This document shows, piece after piece, positions 11,082-23,967 of a stretch of DNA of 64,000 bases. Positions within the stretch are counted from its first letter, which is position 1. Every line of letters starts with the position of its first letter. Both the position numbers and the translations under genes were made by a program. A model generated the notes under the pieces. It was given only the letters and a program-made list of their open reading frames with translations, was not told the DNA's origin and did no database searches. The stretch lies in assembly GCF_030693625.1 (NCBI RefSeq), contig NZ_JAUYAF010000076.1, forward strand, positions 1-64,000. Direction: 5' to 3'. The stretch comes from Phenylobacterium sp. GTDB lineage: Bacteria; Pseudomonadota; Alphaproteobacteria; Caulobacterales; Caulobacteraceae.

Positions 11082-12541
11082 CCCGTCCGCCCGCCGAGAA
11101 GCCTGCCGGCAAGTCTTCGCCCCCCAAGCCGGCGGCCACTCCCAAGGCTGCGGGCAAGACCCCCGCCGCCATCGCCCTGGAGGTCGCCTCCAAGCCGGTG
11201 GAGGTGATGGGCCAGACCATCGAACGCGCCCGCGCCGCCCTCAAGCGCGCTGACAAGCAGCCCCAGGCCGACGCTCCCCCGGCCACCCCGGCGCCCGCCA
11301 AGGGCGCCCTGCCGGTCTCGCCCCTGGCCGTGCCGTTCCCGAAGATCCCGGCCATCCCCGGCGTGCAGATCGCCACCAGCCGCGCCGGCTTCTACAAGCA
11401 CGACCGCGAGGACCTGCTGGTGATGCGGTTCTCCAAGGGCACGTCCGTGGCGGGCGTCTTCACCCGTCACGGCATCGGCTCGGCGCCGGTGGACTGGTGC
11501 AAGAAGCATCTGGAGATGTCCAAGGGCGCCGATGCGCGGGCCCTGGTGGTCAACGCCGGCTGCGCCAACGCCTTCACCGGCAAGCCGGGCGCCGACGCCG
11601 TGCGCCGGGTGGCCTCGGCCGTGGCCAAGCGCTTCGACTGCCGCCAGCGCGACGTGATGGTGGCCTCCACCGGGGTGATTGGCGTGCTGCTGGACGACGC
11701 CAAGATCACCCAGCGCCTGCCCGACATCGAGGCCAAGCTCGCCGACGACAACTGGGCCGGGGCCGCGCGGGCCATCATGACCACCGACACCTTCGCCAAG
11801 GGCGCCTATGCCGAGGCGATGATCGACGGCGAGAAGGTCAAGATCGCCGGCGTCTGCAAGGGCTCGGGCATGATCGCGCCGGACATGGCCACCATGCTGG
11901 CCTTCGTGGCCACCGACGCCGCCATTTCGCCCGCCGCCTTGCAGACGCTCGCCAGCCTCTACACGCGCACCACCTTCAACTGCGTCACCGTGGACGGCGA
12001 CCGTTCCACCAACGACACCCTGCTGCTGTTCGCCACCGGCCAGTCCGCCGCGCCAAATATCAGCCGCGCCGGCGACAAACGCCTGGCCGATTTCCGCGTG
12101 AAGCTGGAGGCTGTGCTGCTGGACCTGGCCCTTCAGCTGGTCCGCGATGGCGAGGGCGCCAGCAAGTTCGTGAAGATCAACGTCACCGGCGCCGAGAGCC
12201 CGGCCTCGGCCCGCAAGATCGCCCGCACCATCGCCGAGAGCCCGCTGGTGAAGACCGCCTTCGCCGGCGAGGACGCCAACTGGGGCCGCATCGCCATGGC
12301 CGTCGGCCGCGCCGACGAGCCCATCGACCGTGACCGCGTGAAAATCCAGTTCGGCCCCCTCATCGCCGCCCAGGACGGCCTCGTCTCGCCCACCTATGAC
12401 GAGGACAAGATGAGCGCCTACATGAAGAACCAGGAGCTGGAGGTCAGCGTCGACGTCGGCGTCGGCAAGCACGCCGCCAGCGTCTGGACCTGCGACCTCA
12501 CCAAGCAGTACGTCGCCATCAACGGCGACTACCGAAGCTAG
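11078..12541 (+). CDS. argJ: Glutamate N-acetyltransferase / amino-acid acetyltransferase ArgJ
   Basis: 487 aa. ArgJ transfers the acetyl group from N-acetylornithine to glutamate in the cyclic arginine pathway. Self-cleavage at the Ala-Thr bond is predicted in KGSGMIAPDMATML, which yields the alpha and beta subunits. The core starts near IPAIPGVQIATSRAGFYKH, and the ending DLTKQYVAINGDYRS is the family C-terminus. About 75 extra N-terminal residues, rich in Pro, Ala and Lys, are not part of a normal ArgJ (about 405 aa). The stop shares a CTAG with the stop of the convergent EAL gene. Confidence 0.97.
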   Translation: MTRPPAEKPAGKSSPPKPAATPKAAGKTPAAIALEVASKPVEVMGQTIERARAALKRADKQPQADAPPATPAPAKGALPVSPLAVPFPKIPAIPGVQIATSRAGFYKHDREDLLVMRFSKGTSVAGVFTRHGIGSAPVDWCKKHLEMSKGADARALVVNAGCANAFTGKPGADAVRRVASAVAKRFDCRQRDVMVASTGVIGVLLDDAKITQRLPDIEAKLADDNWAGAARAIMTTDTFAKGAYAEAMIDGEKVKIAGVCKGSGMIAPDMATMLAFVATDAAISPAALQTLASLYTRTTFNCVTVDGDRSTNDTLLLFATGQSAAPNISRAGDKRLADFRVKLEAVLLDLALQLVRDGEGASKFVKINVTGAESPASARKIARTIAESPLVKTAFAGEDANWGRIAMAVGRADEPIDRDRVKIQFGPLIAAQDGLVSPTYDEDKMSAYMKNQELEVSVDVGVGKHAASVWTCDLTKQYVAINGDYRS

Positions 12542-14928
12542 CCCACCGCCGCGAGCCGGGGCGTCTCCCCCCAGCCCGTCAGGAACTCAGTGAGGTCGGC
12601 CAGCGGGACGGGGCGAGAAATCAGGTAGCCCTGGATGGCGTCGCAACCCATCAGGGCGAGGGCGGCCTGGACGTCGGCGGTCTCCACCCCCTCGGCGACG
12701 ACGCTCATGCCCAGGCTGTGGGCCAGGTCGATGGTGGACTTCAGGATCAGACGGTCGCGCTGGCTCTGCGCCACCGCCACCACCAGCGACTTGTCGATCT
12801 TGAGCTCATCGGCGTCGAGCATCTTCAAATAGGACAATGACGACAGGCCGACGCCGTAGTCGTCGATGGAGACCTTGAGGCCCGCCGCGCGGAACGCGGC
12901 GATGGAAGCCGTCGCAGCGGTGGGGTTTTCGATCACGGCGGTCTCGGTGATCTCCAGGCAGATGCCGTGGTCGCGGCCCGCCATCATGGCCTGGACGTTG
13001 TCGCAAAAGCCGCGGTCGGCCAGCAGCCGCCCGGAGAGGTTCACAGAGACCACGACGTCATGGCCCGAAGCCTTCAGGGCGGCCCGGTCCCGCAGGGCGC
13101 GCTCCAGGGTCCACTCGGTCAGCTCGCGGATGGCGCCCGTCTCCTCGGCGATGCCGATGAAGCTGTCGGGCGCGATCGGGCCCCGCACCGGGTGCCTCCA
13201 GCGCACGAGGGCCTCGACGCTGTGCACCGCGCTATCGGTAAGGGTGAGTTTCGGCTGGTAGTGCAGGCTGATTTCGCCGGCGTGCAGGCCGCGACGCATC
13301 TCGGTCATCAAGGCGAGGTTGAGCGAGGGGTCCACGTAGGTCTCAGCCTCGAAGGTCACCAGGCGGCGGTTCAGCCGCCGGGCTTCGTCCAGGGCCAGGG
13401 CGGCGTTTTCCAGCAGCCGTTCAGGGTCGTCCTGGGTTGAGGTGCGGTGCGAGACCCCCAGCTTGATGAAGGCGTCCACCGTGTGTCCGGCCACTTCGTG
13501 ACCGGGGTCCAGGGTCTCCAGCCTCTTGAGGTCGGCCAGCAGGGTGTGGGTGTCGGCGCGGTGCAGGACGAGTCCCAGCACCGAGGTGGAGAGGTGGGCG
13601 ACCTGGCCGTCGCCGCACACGGCCTGCAGCCGGGCGGCGACGCCGCGAACGATCAGGTTGGAGAGGCTGTAGCCCACGGCGCCCCGCATGGTGGGGTAGC
13701 GGTCGATGCCGATGGCCACGACCGCCAGGGCGCCCCCCTCGGCGCCCTGCATCCGCGAGGTGACTTCGCTCAGCAAGGCGCGGCGGTTGGGCAGGCCGGT
13801 CTCCGGCTCGTGCAGCGCCTGGTGCAGCAGGCCCGCCTCACGCTCTTCGATGATCGAGCGGGCGCGGCGGGCGAGCTCGGCCTGCGTCGCCCACAGCAGG
13901 CACGCCAGCTGGGCGGCCACGAGCGGCGCCACCGACAGGCTCACGGGGGCCAGATTCTGCAGCAGGATGGGCAGGGTCAGCAAGCCGACCCCGACCGCCA
14001 CGTGGCGGCGTGACAACGACCCCCGGGCGGCCTGGTGGTTGGCGCGCAGGAAGAATATCAGCAGGCAGGCCAGGGCGAAGGTCATCCAGGCCGGCGGAGT
14101 CGTCATGGCCCTGCCGCTGGTCAGGTTCTCGAACGCCAGGGCGTGGAGATAAACCCCATTCACCGTGCCGGCCTGCGGGGTGGCGAACTCGTCGCCAAGT
14201 TCCAGGGCCGTGGCTCCGATCAGGATCGACCGTCCCCGCACCAGCCTTGGATCGAACCGGTTGCTGTAGACGTCCTCGAAGCTGAGGTGGTCGATCTCGC
14301 CGACCCTCGCGGCATAGTCGATCAGGAAACTGTCGCGCCGCTGTTGAGGCGTCTGCGCCAGGGAGGCACCCATGGAGGGGCGATAGGTCTCGTCCGCGCC
14401 GAAGCCGTAGGTGTAGCGGCGCACGCGGCCATCGGGGTCGATGGGGATGTTCACGCTGGCCAGCAGGGCTTCCGTCGAGAGACCGCGCAGCGGCGAAGTC
14501 TCCACCAGGCTGGTGCGGCCGTCCGCGCGCCGCACGGGCTGGACGAAGGTCGGCAGGATGACCGAGCCCGGCCGCGCGGCGATGGCGTCGGCCAGGGCCT
14601 TGTCGGTGGTGGCGGTCGAGTTGGCGCTAAAGTCGACATCGAAAGCCACCACCTTGGCGCCCGCCGCCTGCAGGTTGCCGATCGCGGTGGCGAAACGGTC
14701 GCGGCCCCAGGGCCAGCGTCCGGCCGCCCGAAGGCTGGGGACGTCGATCTCGACGACGGTGATCTGGTGGCTGGGCGCGCGCTGCAGGGCCTGGAAGCGG
14801 AGGGCGGCCAGGGCATCCTCAATGGGGGTGAGGGCGCCGCTCAGCATGGCCAACGCCACGCCGAGCGCCGCCGCGGCCAGGCCGACCTGCGACCGCAGGC
14901 GGCCGATCAGATGGCCCAGTCGGCTCAC
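12538..14928 (-). CDS. CHASE2 - degenerate GGDEF - EAL membrane signalling protein (c-di-GMP phosphodiesterase)
   Basis: 796 aa. Order: N-terminal membrane helix (about 15-35); periplasmic CHASE2 sensor (SHQITVVEIDVPSLRAAGRW to RGRSILIGATALELGDEF); three membrane helices (about 275-370); a GGDEF-like domain whose signature is HLSTSVLGLVL instead of GGDEF; then an EAL domain. In EAL the motif is intact (VEALVRW), and the supporting residues are present in VNLSG, EITET, SIDDYGVGLSS, ELKIDKS and VAEGVE. It should therefore hydrolyse c-di-GMP but not make it. The GTG start overlaps the FecR stop (GTGA), so the two are coupled. Confidence 0.93.
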   Translation of the reverse strand: MSRLGHLIGRLRSQVGLAAAALGVALAMLSGALTPIEDALAALRFQALQRAPSHQITVVEIDVPSLRAAGRWPWGRDRFATAIGNLQAAGAKVVAFDVDFSANSTATTDKALADAIAARPGSVILPTFVQPVRRADGRTSLVETSPLRGLSTEALLASVNIPIDPDGRVRRYTYGFGADETYRPSMGASLAQTPQQRRDSFLIDYAARVGEIDHLSFEDVYSNRFDPRLVRGRSILIGATALELGDEFATPQAGTVNGVYLHALAFENLTSGRAMTTPPAWMTFALACLLIFFLRANHQAARGSLSRRHVAVGVGLLTLPILLQNLAPVSLSVAPLVAAQLACLLWATQAELARRARSIIEEREAGLLHQALHEPETGLPNRRALLSEVTSRMQGAEGGALAVVAIGIDRYPTMRGAVGYSLSNLIVRGVAARLQAVCGDGQVAHLSTSVLGLVLHRADTHTLLADLKRLETLDPGHEVAGHTVDAFIKLGVSHRTSTQDDPERLLENAALALDEARRLNRRLVTFEAETYVDPSLNLALMTEMRRGLHAGEISLHYQPKLTLTDSAVHSVEALVRWRHPVRGPIAPDSFIGIAEETGAIRELTEWTLERALRDRAALKASGHDVVVSVNLSGRLLADRGFCDNVQAMMAGRDHGICLEITETAVIENPTAATASIAAFRAAGLKVSIDDYGVGLSSLSYLKMLDADELKIDKSLVVAVAQSQRDRLILKSTIDLAHSLGMSVVAEGVETADVQAALALMGCDAIQGYLISRPVPLADLTEFLTGWGETPRLAAVG

Positions 14929-16148
14929 TTGGATCCGCGACCCTTGCCGTTACCGGTCACATCTTCGGCCACGCCGCCAACGGTGCTGATCAGGCCTGCG
15001 ACCAAGCCGTCCGTGCCGCCGTTGCCGTTTCCGTTGCCGGTGTTTCCGCCGCCATTGCCATTAGAGCCGGCGTTTCCGGTCTCCGTGGCCGCGCCGCCGT
15101 TGCCGTTGCCTCCGCCGTTGCCGCTGGAGCCGGTGTTTCCGGTCTCAGCTGCTACGCCACCGTTCCCGTTTCCATTGCCGTTGTTCCCGCCGCTATTGCC
15201 ATTGGAGCCGGTGTTTCCGGTCTCAGCGGTCGCGCCGCCGTTCCCGCTGTTTCCATTGCCGGGGCCGTTGGTGCCTGGGTTCTCGGGCGGCCCGCCGCCA
15301 TTTCCGTTGCTTCCCGCACCGTTGGTCAGGGCCGCGCCGCCGCCGTCCGCGGGACCATTCCCGCCCCGGGCGTCGGAGGCTTCGAGTTGGCGATCGTTCT
15401 GGGCGACCTCGATTGGGAGGGCCGCCGGCCCGACGGTCTCCGCCCCCATTGCGGCGCTGGCGGCGCCATTGCCCGAGGTGATCGCGCCCGCCTCATTTGC
15501 AATCATGGTCGGTCCGCCGGAGTCCACCAGGCCGCCGGACACCGTCTTGTAGTCCAGGGGTTCGATCTTCACGGCCTCAGGCGCGCCCGCGGTGGGGGTC
15601 ACTGTTCCGGTGACCTGCACCGACTGCGGCGCGTCCCGGGAGACCGCCCCGCTCGATCCCGCTCCGACGTCGCTGCCAAGATCCGAGCCGTTGGAGCGAA
15701 CCTCCACCAGGCCCTCGGCCACATTCACCGCGTCCGACATCGGCCCCACAACCACGGTGAAGGTCGTCCCCTTCACAATGGCGGCCAACAGGGGCGTATC
15801 GACGCGGAAGTGCGGAGACTTCTGCTTGTCCACCTTGAACATCACCGCGCCCAGGTCCTGCATCACCCGGGTGAAGCCGCCGGCGTCCGGCGCCACGGTC
15901 ATGCGGCTGTTGGGACCGACGACAATCTGCTGCAACCCGTTGTCCAGGGCCGCGCGGGCGCCGAGCGTGGTGGTGATGCTGGAACCCGTGGGCACCGTCT
16001 GATTCAACCGGGCCGGGGCGACTTCCGCCCCGGGGACGGTGATCCGCACGGTGCCGTTGACTTCCACCAGCCGCCAGGCGGCGGCTTGGGCCGAACCGGC
16101 GGCGAACGCGAGAACCGAACAGGCAAAAAACAGGGCGGTGCGGCGCAT
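14925..16148 (-). CDS. FecR-domain periplasmic/surface protein with Gly/Asn-rich repeat tail
   Basis: 407 aa from the ATG at 16148 (a TTG lies 12 bases earlier). A signal peptide is evident (RTALFFACSVLAFAAGSAQA). The FecR-type domain covers roughly residues 25-150 (RLVEVNGTVRITVPG, TTLGARAALDNG, TPLLAAIVKGTTFTVVV). After an Ala/Gly linker come at least three imperfect repeats built on ETGNTGSNGN followed by Gly/Asn runs, ending in a short GKGRGSK. FecR domains take part in periplasmic signal perception or scaffolding. It is co-translated with the CHASE2-EAL gene and divergent from the TpsB gene. No TPS secretion domain is seen. Confidence 0.88.
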   Translation of the reverse strand: MRRTALFFACSVLAFAAGSAQAAAWRLVEVNGTVRITVPGAEVAPARLNQTVPTGSSITTTLGARAALDNGLQQIVVGPNSRMTVAPDAGGFTRVMQDLGAVMFKVDKQKSPHFRVDTPLLAAIVKGTTFTVVVGPMSDAVNVAEGLVEVRSNGSDLGSDVGAGSSGAVSRDAPQSVQVTGTVTPTAGAPEAVKIEPLDYKTVSGGLVDSGGPTMIANEAGAITSGNGAASAAMGAETVGPAALPIEVAQNDRQLEASDARGGNGPADGGGAALTNGAGSNGNGGGPPENPGTNGPGNGNSGNGGATAETGNTGSNGNSGGNNGNGNGNGGVAAETGNTGSSGNGGGNGNGGAATETGNAGSNGNGGGNTGNGNGNGGTDGLVAGLISTVGGVAEDVTGNGKGRGSK

Positions 16149-16308
16149 GGGTGACCCCAATCTGTGGACCGAAAAATTATCGCTCGCGTCACAAATAACG
16201 TCGCTGTGGCTAAGCCTTTGCTAAAGCGAGAAAAAAAATCGAAACGTTAGGGTCTCGTTCACGATGTTCGTTCACCAACGGAGATAGTGGTTCGAAGGAG
16301 CGCAAGGC
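16149..16308. promoter_or_regulatory. Divergent promoter region FecR / TpsB
   Basis: These 160 bp separate the divergent FecR and ShlB/FhaC-type genes and are more AT-rich than their surroundings (for example GAGAAAAAAAATCGAAACG near 16230). They must carry both promoters. I cannot assign a sigma factor or operator. GAAGGAGCG about 10 bases before GTG 16309 is the TpsB ribosome-binding site. Confidence 0.5.
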
Positions 16309-17916
16309 GTGACGTGGACTGGAGCAGGGACGTGGCGCATGGCGGACAGGCCCGTCCTCGCCGCCATGCCTATCGCCGCGGTCATGTTCTTGTCGCTGCC
16401 GGTGTTCGCCTGGGCGCAGGATGAAGCGCCCTCGGCCGCCGCCTGCGACAGCCCTGACAGCGGCTGCTTCCAGCTCAACGCGGTCACCCTGGAAGGCCTC
16501 ACGGTCTATAAGCCCGGCGAGCTGGCCGCGCTCTACCAAGGCTATCTCACCCGCGATGTGAGCACCGCCGACCTGGTCGACATCGCCACGGCGATCACCG
16601 ACCGGTACCGCGCCGACGGCTACTTTCTGTCTCGCGCCGTCGTGCCGCCGCAGGCCCCGGGCACGGGCGTCGCGCGCATCCGCATCTATGAGGGCTACAT
16701 CAGCGAGGTGGCCTTGACCGGGATCGGCGCGCCCGCCGCTTCCCCCTATCTTAAGGGCCTTCCAGACCTACGCCCCGTGCGCCTCGCTGAGCTTGAACGC
16801 CGCCTGAGCCTGGCCGGCGATGAGCCTGGCGTGCAGATCAAGACCCAGCTGGAACCGGTGCTGGACGATCCGGCCCGCCACCGCCTGGTGGCCGTCGCCA
16901 GCCTGAAGCCCCTGGCCGTGAGCACCTATGTGGACAACCGCGGCCCGAAGACCAGCGGGCCCTGGCAGGCCTATGGCCGCGTGGCCAGGAACTCCGCTGT
17001 CCGCCCTGGCGATCAGCTGGCCCTGGCGGTGCTCACCGTGCCCAACGACCCGAGGGCCTTCACCTATGGCGAGGTGAGCTATTCCGCCCCCCTGGGCGAC
17101 GGCGCGCGGGTGCGCGGCACGATCGGCATGGCCAAGGCCCGCGACGGCGCCAACACCCTGTCCACCGACGTGGGCAGCGAGAGCCTGTCGGCGAGCGTCA
17201 GCTATCTGACGCCGCTGAAGCGCGACCGCCGGGTCAACGCCTGGACCCAGACCACCCTCCAGGCGCGGCACATCGAGCAGGACTGGACCGACACTGGCGG
17301 CTATGCCGACAACGTGGTCGTGCTGCGTGCGGCCTTCAACGCCGACGTGACCGTTCCCGGAGAGTCCAGCAACCTCTTCGCCCAGGTTTCGGCCGGCCAA
17401 CGGGGCCGACCCGGCGCCGGGCCCGAGGAGGGCCTCTCACGCGCCGACGCCTCGCGCCAGTTCGTGAAGCTCAACGTCCACGGCTCGCACTATCGCGACC
17501 TCGGCTCCTGGGCGGGGCTGTTCCTTACCGCGGACGGCCAATGGTCGCCGCACCGCCTTCTGTCGTCGGAGGAGTTCGTGGTCGGCGGCGCGCCCTATGG
17601 ACGGGGCTACAACTACGCCGAAATCGGCGGCGACCAGGGCGTCGCGGCGTCGGCCGAGCTGCGCGCCGGCTTCAGCCCCAAGCGTGGGTCCTTCAGCTTC
17701 CTCCAGGGCTACGGCTTCCTCGACGCGGGCAAGGTCTGGAACCTCGAGCGCTCAGGCGGCGATGCGGACCTGGTTTCCACGGGCCTGGGCGTGCGCGCCC
17801 GGGTCGGCGACCGCGCCACCCTGACGGTCGAGGCGGCCCGCCCCCTGACCCGCACGCCCTACGACCGCGTCAAGAAGACCTGGCGGCCGTTCTTCGCCCT
17901 CTCCACAAGGTTCTGA
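16309..17916 (+). CDS. ShlB/FhaC/HecB-family outer-membrane transporter (TpsB)
   Basis: 535 aa. A signal peptide (RPVLAAMPIAAVMFLSLPVF ending AWAQ) is followed by a POTRA domain (FQLNAVTLEGLTVYKPGELA to RIRIYEGYISEVALTG) and a 16-strand-type barrel domain. The conserved inner-loop motif appears as GAPYGRGYNYAEIGGD, and the protein ends in Phe (ALSTRF), as outer-membrane barrels do. TpsB proteins export a partner with a TPS domain. No such TpsA gene is visible in the window. The GTG start is preferred because GGAG precedes it; an in-frame ATG at 16339 is the alternative. Confidence 0.93.
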   Translation: MTWTGAGTWRMADRPVLAAMPIAAVMFLSLPVFAWAQDEAPSAAACDSPDSGCFQLNAVTLEGLTVYKPGELAALYQGYLTRDVSTADLVDIATAITDRYRADGYFLSRAVVPPQAPGTGVARIRIYEGYISEVALTGIGAPAASPYLKGLPDLRPVRLAELERRLSLAGDEPGVQIKTQLEPVLDDPARHRLVAVASLKPLAVSTYVDNRGPKTSGPWQAYGRVARNSAVRPGDQLALAVLTVPNDPRAFTYGEVSYSAPLGDGARVRGTIGMAKARDGANTLSTDVGSESLSASVSYLTPLKRDRRVNAWTQTTLQARHIEQDWTDTGGYADNVVVLRAAFNADVTVPGESSNLFAQVSAGQRGRPGAGPEEGLSRADASRQFVKLNVHGSHYRDLGSWAGLFLTADGQWSPHRLLSSEEFVVGGAPYGRGYNYAEIGGDQGVAASAELRAGFSPKRGSFSFLQGYGFLDAGKVWNLERSGGDADLVSTGLGVRARVGDRATLTVEAARPLTRTPYDRVKKTWRPFFALSTRF

Positions 17917-17960
17917 GGTCCACGCGCGCACTCCACGGCGCGTCCGCCCTTCGCCCAATG

Positions 17961-17992
17961 AAAAAGCGCCCCGCCCGGTGGGGCGAGGCGCT
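17961..17992 (-). terminator. Rho-independent terminator of the DEAD-box helicase gene
   Basis: Stem AGCGCCCCGCCC (17965-17976) pairs with GGGGCGAGGCGCT (17980-17992) with one mismatch. AAAAA at 17961-17965 gives a T-run on the minus strand. It lies just past the helicase stop at 18019. Confidence 0.85.
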
Positions 17993-18018
17993 CGATCTAG
18001 CTCAGACCGTCAGGCCAT

Positions 18019-19479
18019 CTAGTCGATGGGGCTCCAGCGCTTGGCCGGGGCCGCGGCGGCCCCTTCGCGCTTGGGACCCTTGAAGGCCGCCTGGCTGATG
18101 GGAGTGGTCGAGGCGCGTTCGCCGCCGGTGCGGGCGCCGTGGGGGTGGCGATCACCGCCGGCCCCGCCGCCGTGACCCTTGGCGGGACGGTTGCGCTGCG
18201 CGCGCAGGCCGCCCGGCAGGTCGCTGCGGTTCTGCGGCTTGCGGGCGCCGCCGGCGCCGTTGCGGTCGCCGCCATGGTTCTTGCGGCCGGCCTCGGCCCG
18301 CTCGGCGGCCACTTCAGGCATGGCTTGCGTCATGACCATCAGGGCGCGGTCGCCGCGGCGTTCCTCGGTGGGGATGTTCTGGCGCGTCACCTTCTGGATG
18401 TCGCGCAGCAGGTTGCGTTCGTCGTCGGCGCAGAAGGCCACGGCCGAACCGCCAGCCCCGGCGCGAGCCGTACGGCCGATGCGGTGGACGTAGCTCTCCG
18501 GCACGTTGGGCAGTTCGTACTGCACGACGTGGGTCACGGCGTCGACGTCGATGCCGCGGGCGGCGATGTCGGTGGCCACCAGGGCGCGGACTTCACCGGC
18601 CTTGAAGGCGGCCAGGGCGCGTTCCCGCTGGCCCTGGCTCTTGTCGCCGTGGATGGCCGCGGCTTCGACGCCGGCGGCTTCCAGGGACTTGGCCACCCGG
18701 TCGGCGCCGCGCTTGGTGCGGGTGAAGACGATGACGCGCTTGAAGTTCTTCTCGGCGAACAGTTCGCAGAGCAGGGCGCGCTTGCGGGCCGTCTCGACGA
18801 AGATCACCTTCTGGTCGACCCGTTCCACCGTGGTGGCCTGCGGGGTGACCGAGACCTTCAGCGGATTGGGGTTGAGCAGTTCACCGGCCAGCTTGCCGAT
18901 CTCGGTGGGCATGGTGGCGGAGAAGAACAGGTTCTGCCGCTCCTTGGGCAGGTACTTCACGATCCGGCGGATGGGCAGGATGAAGCCCATGTCGAGCATC
19001 TGGTCGGCCTCGTCGAGGACGAAGATCTCCACGCCGCCAAGCGTGATGGTCTTCTCGCCCAGGTGGTCGATCAGGCGGCCAGGCGTGGCCACCAGCACGT
19101 CGACGCCGCCGGCCAGGGCGCGCATCTGGCCGCCATACTTCACGCCGCCGAAGACGACGGCGACGGAGACGCCCAGGTGCTTGCCATAGGCCTTGAAGCT
19201 CTCGCCGATCTGGGTGGCGAGTTCGCGGGTGGGGGAGAGCACCAGGACGCGGCAGCCGCGGCGCGGCGCGGGCTTACGGTCGGCGGCCAGGCGATGCAGG
19301 ATCGGCAGGGCGAAGGCGGCGGTCTTGCCGGTGCCCGTCTGGGCGATGCCCAGCAGGTCCTTGCCGGTCATGACGCCGGGAATGGCCTGGGTCTGGATGG
19401 GGGTGGGGGTGGTGTAGCCTTCGTCGGCCAGGGCCTTCAGCAGGGGTTGGGCGAGGCCGAAGTCGGTGAACTTGGTCAA
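18019..19479 (-). CDS. rhlE: DEAD-box RNA helicase, RhlE type
   Basis: 486 aa from a TTG at 19479 (TKFTDFGLAQPLLKALADEG is where relatives begin). An upstream ATG at 19554 would add 25 residues. All helicase motifs are present: Q motif TPTPIQTQAIP, AQTGTGKT, PTRELA, ATPGRL, DEAD, SAT, RGIDV and HRIGRTARAG. The last 100 residues are a basic Gly/Arg-rich tail typical of RhlE and likely bind RNA. The role is ATP-dependent unwinding in RNA turnover and ribosome assembly. A CCCCGC/GCGGGG hairpin (19566-19580) lies in the upstream leader. Confidence 0.95.
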   Translation of the reverse strand: MTKFTDFGLAQPLLKALADEGYTTPTPIQTQAIPGVMTGKDLLGIAQTGTGKTAAFALPILHRLAADRKPAPRRGCRVLVLSPTRELATQIGESFKAYGKHLGVSVAVVFGGVKYGGQMRALAGGVDVLVATPGRLIDHLGEKTITLGGVEIFVLDEADQMLDMGFILPIRRIVKYLPKERQNLFFSATMPTEIGKLAGELLNPNPLKVSVTPQATTVERVDQKVIFVETARKRALLCELFAEKNFKRVIVFTRTKRGADRVAKSLEAAGVEAAAIHGDKSQGQRERALAAFKAGEVRALVATDIAARGIDVDAVTHVVQYELPNVPESYVHRIGRTARAGAGGSAVAFCADDERNLLRDIQKVTRQNIPTEERRGDRALMVMTQAMPEVAAERAEAGRKNHGGDRNGAGGARKPQNRSDLPGGLRAQRNRPAKGHGGGAGGDRHPHGARTGGERASTTPISQAAFKGPKREGAAAAPAKRWSPID

Positions 19480-19554
19480 AACGTAAGTATCTTTCACATA
19501 TGCGCCGAATGCGGCCGCTGGCCGGAGGGCCAGGGTCGCTGAGCGCGGGGTCAT

Positions 19555-19756
19555 TTGTGGAAAGCCCCCGCGTGGCGGGGCGATCTATGCGATCTCTTTC
19601 GGCGCTCGACAGGCTGGGACCTTCGTAAATCCCATCACGCGGCTGGAGCGCCATAGCGCTGCGAATTGCTGCAGCGCGGGGCTCATATGCGCCGCGAAGT
19701 CCTCAAAGTCAAACGAATACGGCCAAGCTCCTTCGCAGGTGCGGCGCCGGTGATAC
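19555..19756. other. Intergenic region between helicase leader and beta-galactosidase 3' end
   Basis: About 200 bp. It holds the minus-strand promoter/leader of the helicase and the region downstream of the lacZ-type stop. The only structure I see is the 6-bp GC hairpin at 19566-19580 and several short dyads around CTGCAGCG (19670). No ORF with a ribosome-binding site stands out. Confidence 0.5.

Positions 19757-23963
<4,207 letters not shown>

Positions 23964-23967
<4 letters not shown>

Noticed and set aside
15000..15340. Direct DNA repeats as a possible array
   Set aside because: They are in-frame coding repeats of the FecR protein tail and lack spacer structure.
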